DNA of 64,000 bases from Polaribacter dokdonensis (GTDB lineage: Bacteria > Bacteroidota > Bacteroidia > Flavobacteriales > Flavobacteriaceae): positions 1,198,001-1,262,000 of the forward strand of contig NZ_CP101505.1 of assembly GCF_024362345.1 (NCBI RefSeq), in the 5' to 3' direction. The position numbers were made by a program, and so were the translations under genes. The notes beneath the pieces are model-generated. The model was not told where the DNA came from, searched no databases, and saw only the letters and a program-made list of their open reading frames with translations. This document shows positions 37,596 to 46,264 of the stretch, piece by piece; the first letter of the stretch is position 1; the number at the start of each line of letters is the position of its first letter.

Positions 37596-38480
37596 ATGGC
37601 AAAAGCAACTAAGAAACAGGCTTTAGGAAGAGGATTATCTGCCTTGTTACAAGAAAGTCCAAATATAAACTCTGCATCAGATAAAAATGCAGATAAATTA
37701 GTGGGTAATATTATTGAAATAGAATTAAGTTCTATTGAAGTAAACCCATATCAACCAAGAACTTATTTTGATGAAGAAGCTCTTAGAGAACTAGCGAGTT
37801 CCATTAAAGAACTTGGAGTTATACAACCAATTACAGTTAGAAAATTAGATGGAAATAAGTTTCAATTAGTTTCTGGTGAACGTAGATTTAGAGCATCAAA
37901 ATTAATTGGCAATAAAACAGTACCAGCTTATATAAGAATTGCTAATGACCAGGAAATGCTAGAAATGGCATTGGTAGAAAACATTCAGCGTAAAAATTTA
38001 GATCCTATAGAAGTGGCACTTTCTTATCAACGCTTAATTGATGAAATTCAATTAACTCAAGAGGAATTAAGTACTAGAGTTGGTAAAAAACGTTCTACTG
38101 TTACCAATTACCTAAGATTATTAAAATTAGACCCTATTTTACAAACAGGTATGAGAGATGGTTTTATCTCTATGGGTCATGGTCGTGCAATGATTAATGT
38201 AGATAATACAGAAGACCAATTAGCAATATACGAGAAAATTTTAAGAGAAAAATTATCTGTTAGACAAACTGAAGAGCTAGTAAAGAGTTTAAAAACAGGT
38301 TCTATTGCCAAGCCTAAAAAGAAAGCGATACCTGCTTTTGTAAAGAACAATAAGCAAACGTTTAATGACTTTTTCGGTCATAAAATTGATATAAGTGTAA
38401 GTTCTAATGGAAAAGGAAAAATTACCATTCCATTTCATTCTGAAGAAGATTTTAATAGAATTAAAAAATTATTGGAATAA
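37596..38480 (+). CDS. parB: Chromosome-partitioning protein ParB (Spo0J)
   Basis: DNA-binding CTPase that loads at parS and spreads; 294 aa. It starts KKQALGRGLSALLQES, the typical ParB N-terminus that contacts ParA. The CTP-binding boxes are VNPYQPR and GERRFRASK, followed by ENIQRKNLDPIEVALSYQRL. The helix-turn-helix is EELSTRVGKKRSTVTNYLRLLKL. The C-terminal dimerisation domain ends EEDFNRIKKLLE. I found no convincing parS (TGTTnCACGTGnAACA) in the neighbourhood. Confidence 0.96.
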   Translation: MAKATKKQALGRGLSALLQESPNINSASDKNADKLVGNIIEIELSSIEVNPYQPRTYFDEEALRELASSIKELGVIQPITVRKLDGNKFQLVSGERRFRASKLIGNKTVPAYIRIANDQEMLEMALVENIQRKNLDPIEVALSYQRLIDEIQLTQEELSTRVGKKRSTVTNYLRLLKLDPILQTGMRDGFISMGHGRAMINVDNTEDQLAIYEKILREKLSVRQTEELVKSLKTGSIAKPKKKAIPAFVKNNKQTFNDFFGHKIDISVSSNGKGKITIPFHSEEDFNRIKKLLE

Positions 38481-39080
38481 GTGTTTCTTAAAAAATCGAT
38501 ACTTTTTATTGTAATTGCATTTTTATCTTTGAGTTTATCTGCTCAGAAAGATTCAATTACAGATGTAAAAAAAGTTCAAGATTTAAAAATATCAGGTAAC
38601 ATTAAAACAACTCAAGGTGTTTATGATCCATTAGCACCTTCTAAAGCTGCATTTTATTCTGCTATTTTTCCTGGTCTAGGGCAGATTTACAACAAAAAAT
38701 ATTGGAAAGCCCCTATTGTTTGGGGTGCATTAGCCATACCTGTTTACTATTATCAAATTAATAATAGAGATTACAGCAGGTTTAGAAATGCTTACAGATT
38801 AAGACAGAATGGATTAACTGATGAATTCACTATAAATGGAGTGGAAACAGTATCTACAGAAACCTTAGAAACAGCACAAGAACAACTAAGAGAAAATAGA
38901 GATTTCTCTATATTATCAGGTATAATAATTTATATTTTACAAATTGTAGAGGCTAGTGTTAATGCTCACTTAATGCAATTTAATACTGATGATAATCTAA
39001 CTTTTAAACCTACTTTAATTCAAGATCCTATTTCTTTTGATGCACCAACTGTGGGTTTAACAATCAAATATAATTTCTAG
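38481..39080 (+). CDS. DUF5683 domain-containing membrane protein
   Basis: 199 aa, starting at GTG 38481 immediately after the parB stop. MFLKKSILFIVIAFLSLSLSAQ is a signal peptide. The conserved core SKAAFYSAIFPGLGQIYNKKYWKAPIVWGAL contains the family's GxGQxYNKKYWK signature and a hydrophobic segment. A second hydrophobic stretch is ILSGIIIYILQIVEASVNAHL. Function is unknown. Its position between parB and dapB is conserved in Bacteroidota from memory. It abuts dapB with no spacing. Confidence 0.85.
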   Translation: MFLKKSILFIVIAFLSLSLSAQKDSITDVKKVQDLKISGNIKTTQGVYDPLAPSKAAFYSAIFPGLGQIYNKKYWKAPIVWGALAIPVYYYQINNRDYSRFRNAYRLRQNGLTDEFTINGVETVSTETLETAQEQLRENRDFSILSGIIIYILQIVEASVNAHLMQFNTDDNLTFKPTLIQDPISFDAPTVGLTIKYNF

Positions 39081-39782
39081 ATGAAAATTGCATTATTAGG
39101 CTATGGAAGAATGGGTAAAGAAATTGAGAAAATTGCAATTTCTAGAGGACATGAAATAGTTATTCGTAAAGCTGCAGATACAGAGATAGATATTACTCAA
39201 GCAGATGTTGCCATTGATTTTAGCATACCAACTTCTGCCTTTGAAAATATAACAAATTGTTTTAGGAATGGAGTTCCTGTAGTTTCAGGAACAACAGGTT
39301 GGTTAGATAACTACAGTAAAGCATTAGATATTTGCGAGGAAAACAAAGGGGCTTTTATTTACGCTTCTAACTTTAGTGTTGGTGTAAATATTTTCTTTGA
39401 ATTAAATAAACAATTAGCAAAAATGATGAGCAACATAGACAATTACGATATTGCTATGGAAGAAATTCATCATACAAAAAAATTAGATGCGCCAAGTGGA
39501 ACTGCTATAACACTTGCAGAAGGCATTATAGAAAATACCTCTAAAGAAAATTGGGATTTAGATGAAGCTTCATCAGAGAACAACATTCCAATTGTAGCAA
39601 AAAGAATACCCGAAGTTCCAGGTACGCACTCAGTTTGGTATAATTCTGAAGTAGATAGTATTGAAATTAAACATACTGCACATAGTAGAAAAGGTTTTGC
39701 TTTAGGTGCTGTAGTTGCTGCAGAATGGTTATTGGGTAAAACAGGCGTATTTACTATGAAAGATGTGTTAAACATCTCTTAA
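39081..39782 (+). CDS. dapB: 4-hydroxy-tetrahydrodipicolinate reductase
   Basis: Reduces 4-hydroxy-tetrahydrodipicolinate with NAD(P)H in the lysine/diaminopimelate pathway; 233 aa, shorter than the ~270 aa proteobacterial enzyme but usual for this phylum. The nucleotide motif is LLGYGRMGKEIE at residues 4-15. VVSGTTGW and NFSVGVNIFFEL follow. The active-site block is EEIHHTKKLDAPSGTAITLAE, with the catalytic His pair and Lys. It starts right after the DUF5683 stop. Confidence 0.96.
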   Translation: MKIALLGYGRMGKEIEKIAISRGHEIVIRKAADTEIDITQADVAIDFSIPTSAFENITNCFRNGVPVVSGTTGWLDNYSKALDICEENKGAFIYASNFSVGVNIFFELNKQLAKMMSNIDNYDIAMEEIHHTKKLDAPSGTAITLAEGIIENTSKENWDLDEASSENNIPIVAKRIPEVPGTHSVWYNSEVDSIEIKHTAHSRKGFALGAVVAAEWLLGKTGVFTMKDVLNIS

Positions 39783-39862
39783 ATACTGTAACTTTTTTGC
39801 TATTTTGCGCCTTATAAAATATTAAAGATTCTTTTCTTCTTAAAAGAAATAAAATATACGTT

Positions 39863-41563
39863 ATGACATTTACACAATGGTTTCTATTTTTCTTAGCTGT
39901 ACAATTAATTCATTTTTTAGGAACTTGGAAATTGTATGTTAAAGCTGGAAGAAAAGCTTGGGAAGCTGCAGTACCTGTTTACAATGCAGTAATTTTAATG
40001 CAGATTATTAATCGTCCAAAATGGTGGGTAATTTTACTATTTATACCAATTGTTAACCTGTTAATGTTTCCTGTTATTTGGATAGAAACTATCAGAACTT
40101 TTGGTTTTTATAAAAAAATAGATTCTCTTTTAGTATTAGTAACTCTAGGTTTCTACATCTATTATATCAACTATACCACTGATGCAAATTATAACGCAGA
40201 AAGAAGTTTAAAACCTCGTTCTGAACTAGGTGAATGGATAAGCTCTATAACCTTCGCAATTATTGCTGCAACATTAGTGCATACCTATTTTATGCAACCT
40301 TTTACAATACCAACTTCCTCTTTAGAGAAATCTTTATTAGTTGGTGATTATTTGTTTGTAAGTAAATTTCATTATGGAGCTAGAGTACCATCTACTGTAA
40401 TTGCAGCACCAATGGTTCATGATTCTTTACCTTTTACTGGTACTAAATCATACTTAAATACTCCTCAATTACCTTATACAAGATTACCAGGTTTACAAAA
40501 AATTAAGAATAATGATATTGTTTGTTTCAACTGGCCTGCAGATTCATTAGCCACAATGTGGGGTGACACTTCAGGGAAATTCACTTATAAACCTTTTGAT
40601 AAGAAAACGAACTATGTAAAACGTTCTGTGGGTATAGCAGGCGATTCTCTGGAAATGAGAGATGGTTATATTTATATTAATGGTAAAAAGAACGATTTAC
40701 CTTACAGAGCCAAACTTCAGTTTTACTATACTTTTGAAAGTAAAGAGCCTATTAACCAAAGTACGTTTCCTAAATTTTTATTAGATAAAGAGAGAACAGG
40801 AGTTTATAAAATTTTATCTGAATATTGGAATAATGAAAAGGTACAAAATGCCATTAAAGAGAATGGAAGTTTATCTAAAATAGGTGAAGACTCTTTATAT
40901 ACAGAAGTTGCAGGTGGTATCAATCCACAATTTGCTCAGCGTTTAAAAATGATTAGTGTTGAAAACAAAATCAACATTAATATGACAGATGAAGAAGTAG
41001 ATCGTCTTAAAAATTATCCACTAACGGTTTCTGTTAAAAAAGTAAATCATGGACCTGATAATGCCATATTTCCTCATGTGAAAGAATTAGGTTGGAGTCA
41101 AGATAATTTTGGCCCAATTTACATCCCTAAAAAGGGAGCTACTGTTGAGCTAAACTCAAAAACTATTCCTTTCTATGAGCAAATTATAAAAAATTATGAA
41201 TACAATGATTTAGCCATTAATGGAGAAGATATTTTTATTAATGGAGAAAAAGCAACATCATATACGTTTAAACAAGATTACTATTATTTAATTGGAGATA
41301 ACAGACACAACTCTTTAGACGCTCGTTATTGGGGTTATGTACCTTTTGATCATGTTTTAGGTAAACCTGTTATGATTTGGTTTAGTTGGGATGCAGATGC
41401 ACCTTCATTCTCTGCTAAATTAAAATCTATTAGATGGGATAGAATGTTTACTACAGTTCATGGTGAAGGAGAACCAGTTTCTTACAGGTATATAGTATTT
41501 GCTTTAATTGCACTTTATATTGGTTACAGTTTCTACAAAGGAAAGAAGAAAAAATCTGAATAA
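39863..41563 (+). CDS. lepB: Signal peptidase I, long Bacteroidota form
   Basis: Membrane serine protease that removes Sec signal peptides; 566 aa, much longer than the 324 aa E. coli enzyme. An N-terminal block with several membrane helices (about residues 1-105) precedes the helix at ~125-145. The catalytic Ser lies in IPTSSLEKSLLVGDYLF (Ser153 most likely) and the catalytic Lys is Lys253 in YVKRSVGIAGDSLEM. A ~180-residue insert separates this from the last box GDNRHNSLDARYWGYVP. A C-terminal membrane helix (YIVFALIALYIGYSFY) and Lys-rich tail end the protein. It is 80 bp after dapB, with wbqC 28 bp behind. Confidence 0.93.
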   Translation: MTFTQWFLFFLAVQLIHFLGTWKLYVKAGRKAWEAAVPVYNAVILMQIINRPKWWVILLFIPIVNLLMFPVIWIETIRTFGFYKKIDSLLVLVTLGFYIYYINYTTDANYNAERSLKPRSELGEWISSITFAIIAATLVHTYFMQPFTIPTSSLEKSLLVGDYLFVSKFHYGARVPSTVIAAPMVHDSLPFTGTKSYLNTPQLPYTRLPGLQKIKNNDIVCFNWPADSLATMWGDTSGKFTYKPFDKKTNYVKRSVGIAGDSLEMRDGYIYINGKKNDLPYRAKLQFYYTFESKEPINQSTFPKFLLDKERTGVYKILSEYWNNEKVQNAIKENGSLSKIGEDSLYTEVAGGINPQFAQRLKMISVENKININMTDEEVDRLKNYPLTVSVKKVNHGPDNAIFPHVKELGWSQDNFGPIYIPKKGATVELNSKTIPFYEQIIKNYEYNDLAINGEDIFINGEKATSYTFKQDYYYLIGDNRHNSLDARYWGYVPFDHVLGKPVMIWFSWDADAPSFSAKLKSIRWDRMFTTVHGEGEPVSYRYIVFALIALYIGYSFYKGKKKKSE

Positions 41564-41591
41564 TTATTTAGTTATAAACTTATAACAAAGA

Positions 41592-42188
41592 ATGGCTTTA
41601 TTCATACCAACCTACTTCTCTCCTATTTCTCAGTATTCAGAAATGATGAATGCTGATGAAATTGAGTTTGAAATGGAAGATAATTTTCAGAAACAAAGCT
41701 ATAGAAATAGATGCTACATTTACAATTCTAATGGCAAACAACTTCTAAGCATACCAGTAAAACACATTAATAAAGAAGGTCGTAAGAAAACGAAAGACAC
41801 CCTTGTAGAAAACGATTTTCCTTGGCAAGATCAACACTTTAAATCTTTAAAATCTGCTTATAGAACCTCACCTTTCTTTGATTTTTTAGAGGAAGAAATA
41901 GCACCAATTTTTAATAAGAAATATAAATATTTACAAGATGTAAATATTGATACTTTTTTATTTGTAAAAGATACTTTGCAATTAGAACAAAGCTTTAAAA
42001 CTACAACTTCTTACCAAACTGAAAGTGGTTCTGAAGATTTTAGAATTCTTGCAGACAGAAAGTATCAACCCAAAAAAATAGTTGATAGATATATACAAAT
42101 GTTTGATGATAAACATGGCTTTCTTCCTAATTTATCAATCTTAGATTTAATCTTTATGGAAGGCCCAAATGCATTGAGTTACTTATAA
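41592..42188 (+). CDS. WbqC family protein
   Basis: 198 aa. The N-terminus MALFIPTYFSPISQYSEMM and QKQSYRNRCYIYNSNGKQLLSIPVKH follow the WbqC pattern (ORNRTxI...GxxxLTVPV). The C-terminus HGFLPNLSILDLIFMEGPNALSYL is also typical. WbqC-like proteins are often found near glycan or surface-polysaccharide genes, but their reaction is not established to my knowledge. Here it sits behind lepB, probably co-transcribed. Confidence 0.82.
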   Translation: MALFIPTYFSPISQYSEMMNADEIEFEMEDNFQKQSYRNRCYIYNSNGKQLLSIPVKHINKEGRKKTKDTLVENDFPWQDQHFKSLKSAYRTSPFFDFLEEEIAPIFNKKYKYLQDVNIDTFLFVKDTLQLEQSFKTTTSYQTESGSEDFRILADRKYQPKKIVDRYIQMFDDKHGFLPNLSILDLIFMEGPNALSYL

Positions 42189-42214
42189 TTTAGTATATTT
42201 AAGAAAAATTATTT

Positions 42215-42790
42215 GTGGAAAATTTAAAAGAATTTTTAAATCAGTTTGGTTCTATTCCAGAAAGCAGTATCGATTCTTTTATAAATCTTACATCAATAGA
42301 AGAGTATAAAAAGAATGAAACTTTGATAAACTTCAATGAGGTTTCTAAGAAATTTTACATCATAAAATCTGGTATAGTAAGGTCTTATCATTCAGATTTA
42401 AAAGGTAAAGAATATACTAGATCATTTTTCACAAAAGGGAAAGCTGTTGGTTCTTTAAATTCTCTCATTTCTAAAAAACCAACACAAATAGCTTACGAAA
42501 CCTTAACAGGAGTTAAACTATTTTCCATAGACTTTAACGAGTTTATGAACTTAACAAAGAAAGATATTCATATTGCAAACCTTTACAATAGATTTTTGGA
42601 ACGAATTTTCTTCTTAATGGAATCAGAAATTTTTAGTTTAGCTGTATTAGATGCTTCTGAGAGATACCTAAAATTAAAAGAAGAAATACCAGATATTGAT
42701 AATATTATGACTCAATATCATATAGCTGCATATCTAAATATCACACCTGTTCAGTTAAGTAGAATTAGAAAAAAACTGTACTCAAAATAA
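42215..42790 (+). CDS. Crp/Fnr-family transcriptional regulator
   Basis: 191 aa from GTG 42215 (MENLKEFLNQFGSIPESSID). The cyclic-nucleotide-binding-like beta-roll spans about residues 10-120 (INFNEVSKKFYIIKSGIVRSYH). The C-terminal winged helix-turn-helix is short (QYHIAAYLNITPVQLSRIRKKL). No Fnr-type Cys cluster is present and the phosphate-binding RxS motif is not obvious, so the ligand is unknown. A palindrome of Crp/Fnr half-site type lies at 56583-56596; a link is speculative. Confidence 0.88.
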   Translation: MENLKEFLNQFGSIPESSIDSFINLTSIEEYKKNETLINFNEVSKKFYIIKSGIVRSYHSDLKGKEYTRSFFTKGKAVGSLNSLISKKPTQIAYETLTGVKLFSIDFNEFMNLTKKDIHIANLYNRFLERIFFLMESEIFSLAVLDASERYLKLKEEIPDIDNIMTQYHIAAYLNITPVQLSRIRKKLYSK

Positions 42791-43213
42791 AGAATAAGGC
42801 ACATTTATATATATCAAATACATTTTACAACATTGTATTTTTGAGCCAATATTCAATAAATATTTCCTTATTTTACTAGTTAACAAGTAATTATATTATT
42901 CAAATTTCTTGTGGAAATCTCATTTATAAACATATGTTAAGAACCAAAACATAAATAATAATTACATTTATAGTGTAATATATTCCCCCAATTTTATATT
43001 ATAAAAATAAGATTTATTAAAAATGAGTCTTATTTTTTTTGTTTTAGAACTAATTTCTAAAAGGAATGTCAATGCTACTTTTTAATTCCTTAAGAATTTA
43101 AAACTACTAATATTTAAAACTAGAAAAAAGCAAGATAGCTGCTTAATAAATGTTTATAATTAAAATATTTGCATTACACTAAAAAGGTTTATTTTTAATA
43201 AACTTTTATATGC
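42791..43213. other. 423-bp AT-rich spacer before the DUF6122 gene
   Basis: No ORF of credible length. A TATTTTTG box (42836-42843) matching TAnnTTTG and a terminator-like hairpin (43003-43037) enclose about 190 nt, which could be a small RNA, but no proper -33 box is seen. The remainder is simple AT-rich sequence. Confidence 0.6.
43003..43037 (+). terminator. Terminator-like hairpin in the spacer
   Basis: AAAAATAAGA (43003-43012) pairs with TCTTATTTTT (43028-43037), loop 15 nt, continuing into more T's (to 43040). It is 213 bp after the Crp/Fnr gene stop. The A/T-rich stem is weak. Confidence 0.5.
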
Positions 43214-43519
43214 ATGACAAAGTTTATCATTCATTATTCTTTACACTTTCTATTTCCTCTTCTAATATCTTACGTGTTTTTTAATACAAAATGGAAAATT
43301 ACTTACCTAATTTTTCTGGCTTCTATGTTAGTAGATGCAGATCATTTATTAGCAAATCCAATCTTTGCTGAAAACAGATGTAGTATTAATTTCCATCCTT
43401 TACATACTTATTATGCCATGGGTATTTACTTTGTAGGATTATTCGTTAAAAAAACAAGAATACTTGCAATAGCATTACTATTTCACATGCTAACTGACTT
43501 TATTGATTGCTTTTTGTAA
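43214..43519 (+). CDS. DUF6122 family small membrane protein
   Basis: 101 aa with three hydrophobic segments (FLFPLLISYVFF; ITYLIFLASMLVDADHLLA; YAMGIYFVGLFV, then ILAIALLFHMLTDFIDC). Conserved polar residues sit near the membrane: His8, DADHLLA, HPLHTYY and HMLTDFIDC. The His/Asp pattern recalls membrane-embedded hydrolases (YdjM-like), an inference only. Its 3' end overlaps the flippase gene on the other strand by 20 bp. Confidence 0.75.
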   Translation: MTKFIIHYSLHFLFPLLISYVFFNTKWKITYLIFLASMLVDADHLLANPIFAENRCSINFHPLHTYYAMGIYFVGLFVKKTRILAIALLFHMLTDFIDCFL

Positions 43520-44996
43520 AACGATTATAAAGCCTTGTAATGTCATTAGAGATATTGAATTTGATAATGATATAAAAGTATAATAGCGTAATTATTATAC
43601 TTTTTAAAGCGATATTAATAATTGGGTGAATAGGAAACTTGAACAAATAAACTTCAGGCACATTAAAATCCCAAAAGTTAAAACCTAAATACATTAAGGC
43701 TATAATCAAAATCATAATGAATGATTTATTTGTAAAAGGAGTCATAGAAAATTTACTTTTTACAAACAAAATTTTACCTGTATTCGCTGTAAAAATTACA
43801 ATTAATGTAGCTAAAGCCAAACCATCTGTACCCATTTCTAAATCGTAATAAAACAATCTATTTAAAAAATACACAGATAAGGCCATACCTACACTAAATG
43901 GTAAAGTAACTCTGTAATATTTAGAATTATTGATGATAGCACCATTATTGCCTAAAAATCCATTGTACATTTTAAGCAACGAAATCATCAAAACAACGAG
44001 TGCACCTCCTGCATATTCTTGTGGCAACAAATTGAATAATTGTTGCACATTAGTATTAATTAAAACAAAAAAGAAACCACTTATTAAAAGTAAGTTTATA
44101 GAGCTCTTTTTATACAAAGAAGCAACTTCTGCATGGTTTTCTTCATTTAAGGTTTTAGAAGTTAAAGGTTGTAGAATATTTAGCATGGCTCTACTTGGTG
44201 CCTCTATAAAAGAACCAATAAAAACAGCAACAGAATAATAAGCTGCTTTTTCTAAAGACTCCTTACCTGGAATCATAAATTTATCAATATCTAAAATTAT
44301 AGCTCCTGCACTACCTGCAAGAATAATATAGATAGAATAACGCATTATTTCATTAAAATTCTCTGGCCTAGAAAAAGTAAATTTTGGAAAATACAACCTA
44401 AAAGCATATAACATCATTACAAACATTCTCAGAAAATAAGCACCTGTTAAATAGTAAATGAATTCTGCTTTTGTAATAAACTCAAAATAGACTGCAAAAA
44501 GCAATATCATTACTACAGCCCTATTCCATAACTCTTTTAAAATGTTACCAAAAACCGATTGAAATTGCACTTTTGCCCAAGCATAAAACACCTCAAAATA
44601 AGCACAGGTAAACGCTATAAGATAAATAACAAAGGTGTAATCTTTTATTATAGGATTTTCTTCTGATAAGTAACTACTTATTTGTTCGTAAAAAACATTA
44701 CCTAAAAATCCCATTGGTAATGCAACCAAAAGAGGTAAGAAAAGAATAGAAGATAAAAACTTATCTTTTTCTACTTTGGTGTAATAACTAGAAAAAAACT
44801 TTACAATAGTATGATGAATACCTAAAGCAATTAAAGGCATTAATAGATTTGATGAAGACAGTAAAAATGTAACTAAACCATAATACTCGTCTTCTAAAAA
44901 ACGAGTATATAGAAACAATGTATTTATTCCTCCAAAGGCAAAACCTAAGTAAATAAATAACGTATTCTTAAATGATTGTTTTAATACAATTCCCAT
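43500..44996 (-). CDS. Polysaccharide flippase (Wzx/MATE-like, MVF superfamily)
   Basis: 498 aa with about twelve to fourteen membrane helices. It starts MGIVLKQSFKNTLFIYLGFAFGGINTLFLYTRFL, the typical N-terminus of oligosaccharide flippases, including the GxxNTLFLY pattern. DKFMIPGKESLEKAAYYSVAVFIGSFIEAPSRAML matches the central region. It is the last gene of a surface-glycan operon with two glycosyltransferases and WecB. It likely moves lipid-linked saccharide across the inner membrane. Convergent 20-bp overlap with the DUF6122 gene. Confidence 0.88.
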   Translation of the reverse strand: MGIVLKQSFKNTLFIYLGFAFGGINTLFLYTRFLEDEYYGLVTFLLSSSNLLMPLIALGIHHTIVKFFSSYYTKVEKDKFLSSILFLPLLVALPMGFLGNVFYEQISSYLSEENPIIKDYTFVIYLIAFTCAYFEVFYAWAKVQFQSVFGNILKELWNRAVVMILLFAVYFEFITKAEFIYYLTGAYFLRMFVMMLYAFRLYFPKFTFSRPENFNEIMRYSIYIILAGSAGAIILDIDKFMIPGKESLEKAAYYSVAVFIGSFIEAPSRAMLNILQPLTSKTLNEENHAEVASLYKKSSINLLLISGFFFVLINTNVQQLFNLLPQEYAGGALVVLMISLLKMYNGFLGNNGAIINNSKYYRVTLPFSVGMALSVYFLNRLFYYDLEMGTDGLALATLIVIFTANTGKILFVKSKFSMTPFTNKSFIMILIIALMYLGFNFWDFNVPEVYLFKFPIHPIINIALKSIIITLLYFYIIIKFNISNDITRLYNRFTKSNQ

Positions 44997-44997
44997 T

Positions 44998-46257
44998 TTA
45001 AAGAGATTTTATTACTGCTGCCAATTGTTTTGTAAGCTGTTTTCTATGAAATTGATCAATATTTTTTGAAGCTACTTCTAAACCATTACCCTTAAAATCT
45101 TCATACATCTTCAATATTTCTGCTTTAAAGCTAACTTTATCATTATAATCAATAACACTACCTGCTTTCGTGTTTTGCAATATTACTGACAAATCACCTT
45201 TAGCAGGCCCAATTGCTAAAATAGGTCTTTTTGCAGTTAAGTACTCAAAAAGTTTACCAGTTAAAATACCTTCAGCATTTTCTACATTAGGAATTAATAA
45301 TAGCAAAACTTGCGACTTTTTTTGGTATTCAATAGCCTTTTGATGAGAAACATAACCAACAAAATTTGAATTATTAGTTAATTGATTTAAATCAATTTCC
45401 TTTAGAACCTCATCAGAAATATCACCAATAAAATTTAATTCTAAATCTTTTTGAAAATCTTCATTTTCTGAACAAATATTCTTTAAAACTTCAAATAAAA
45501 CTTTTGGATTACTTTGTTTAGGTAACAAACCTATATAAGAAATAGAGAATTTTACATCTAGCTTTGTACTAAAATCTTGTAGAACTTCATCATCAAAACC
45601 ATTTGTAATCAACTCTACTCTATTAGCATTTTTTTCGAATTCCTTTTTAAGAGAATTACTAACTGTTATTACACAATCAGCGCTTTTTAGCACATTTTTT
45701 TCTAATTTTAAATGCTTATTTTTTGCAAATGACAGCTGTTTAAACTCTTTATTATAATATAAATTTGTCCAAGGATCTCTAAAATCTGCAATCCACTTTA
45801 TGCTGGTCTGTTTTTGCAATTGCTGTGCAATTAAATGCATGCTATGAGGTGGGCCAGTAGAAATTACTGTATCAATTTTATGATTCTTTAAATAGCCTTT
45901 TAAATATTTAACTGAAGTCTGCACCCAAAAAACTTTTGGATCTGGAATAAAAAAATTACCTCTTATAAATGATAAAAACTTGCTATTTGTACTGTTAGAA
46001 ACACCTTTTTTTTGTTCCTTTCTCTTCTTCCAAAAAAGAATATTTGTTGGCTCCCAAATTGGTTGCTTTAGAATGGTAATATCTTTAGGAACTTGCTTTT
46101 CTAATGATGTATCATTTTTTGGGTAGTTTGGATTATCGACTGTATATACAATTGGTTCAATACCAAAATCTTGTAAATATTTTACAAATTTTAGCCAACG
46201 TTGAACGCCAGAACCACCTGCAGGTGGCCAATAATATGTAATTATTAATACTTTCAA
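44998..46257 (-). CDS. Glycosyltransferase, GT4-like (GT-B fold)
   Basis: 419 aa. The N-terminal Rossmann half opens MKVLIITYYWPPAGGSGVQRWLKF, the glycine-rich GxG(S)GVQR acceptor-side loop of GT4-like enzymes. The linker contains CVITVSNSLKKEF. The C-terminal donor half has FSISYIGLLPKQSNPKVLFEVL and a sugar-nucleotide segment NAEGILTGKLFEYLTAKRPILAIGP (EGxxxxKxxEYLxxxxPI), as in family 4. Donor and acceptor cannot be told. It sits 1 bp from the flippase gene and 7 bp after the other glycosyltransferase. Confidence 0.88.
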   Translation of the reverse strand: MKVLIITYYWPPAGGSGVQRWLKFVKYLQDFGIEPIVYTVDNPNYPKNDTSLEKQVPKDITILKQPIWEPTNILFWKKRKEQKKGVSNSTNSKFLSFIRGNFFIPDPKVFWVQTSVKYLKGYLKNHKIDTVISTGPPHSMHLIAQQLQKQTSIKWIADFRDPWTNLYYNKEFKQLSFAKNKHLKLEKNVLKSADCVITVSNSLKKEFEKNANRVELITNGFDDEVLQDFSTKLDVKFSISYIGLLPKQSNPKVLFEVLKNICSENEDFQKDLELNFIGDISDEVLKEIDLNQLTNNSNFVGYVSHQKAIEYQKKSQVLLLLIPNVENAEGILTGKLFEYLTAKRPILAIGPAKGDLSVILQNTKAGSVIDYNDKVSFKAEILKMYEDFKGNGLEVASKNIDQFHRKQLTKQLAAVIKSL

Positions 46258-46264
46258 TAGATTC

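Noticed and set aside
41621..41645. CAGTATTCAG in the WbqC gene as another copy of the rpoB-rpoC repeat
   Set aside because: It is within coding sequence (SQYSEMM), has no inverted partner and only 10 matching bases.
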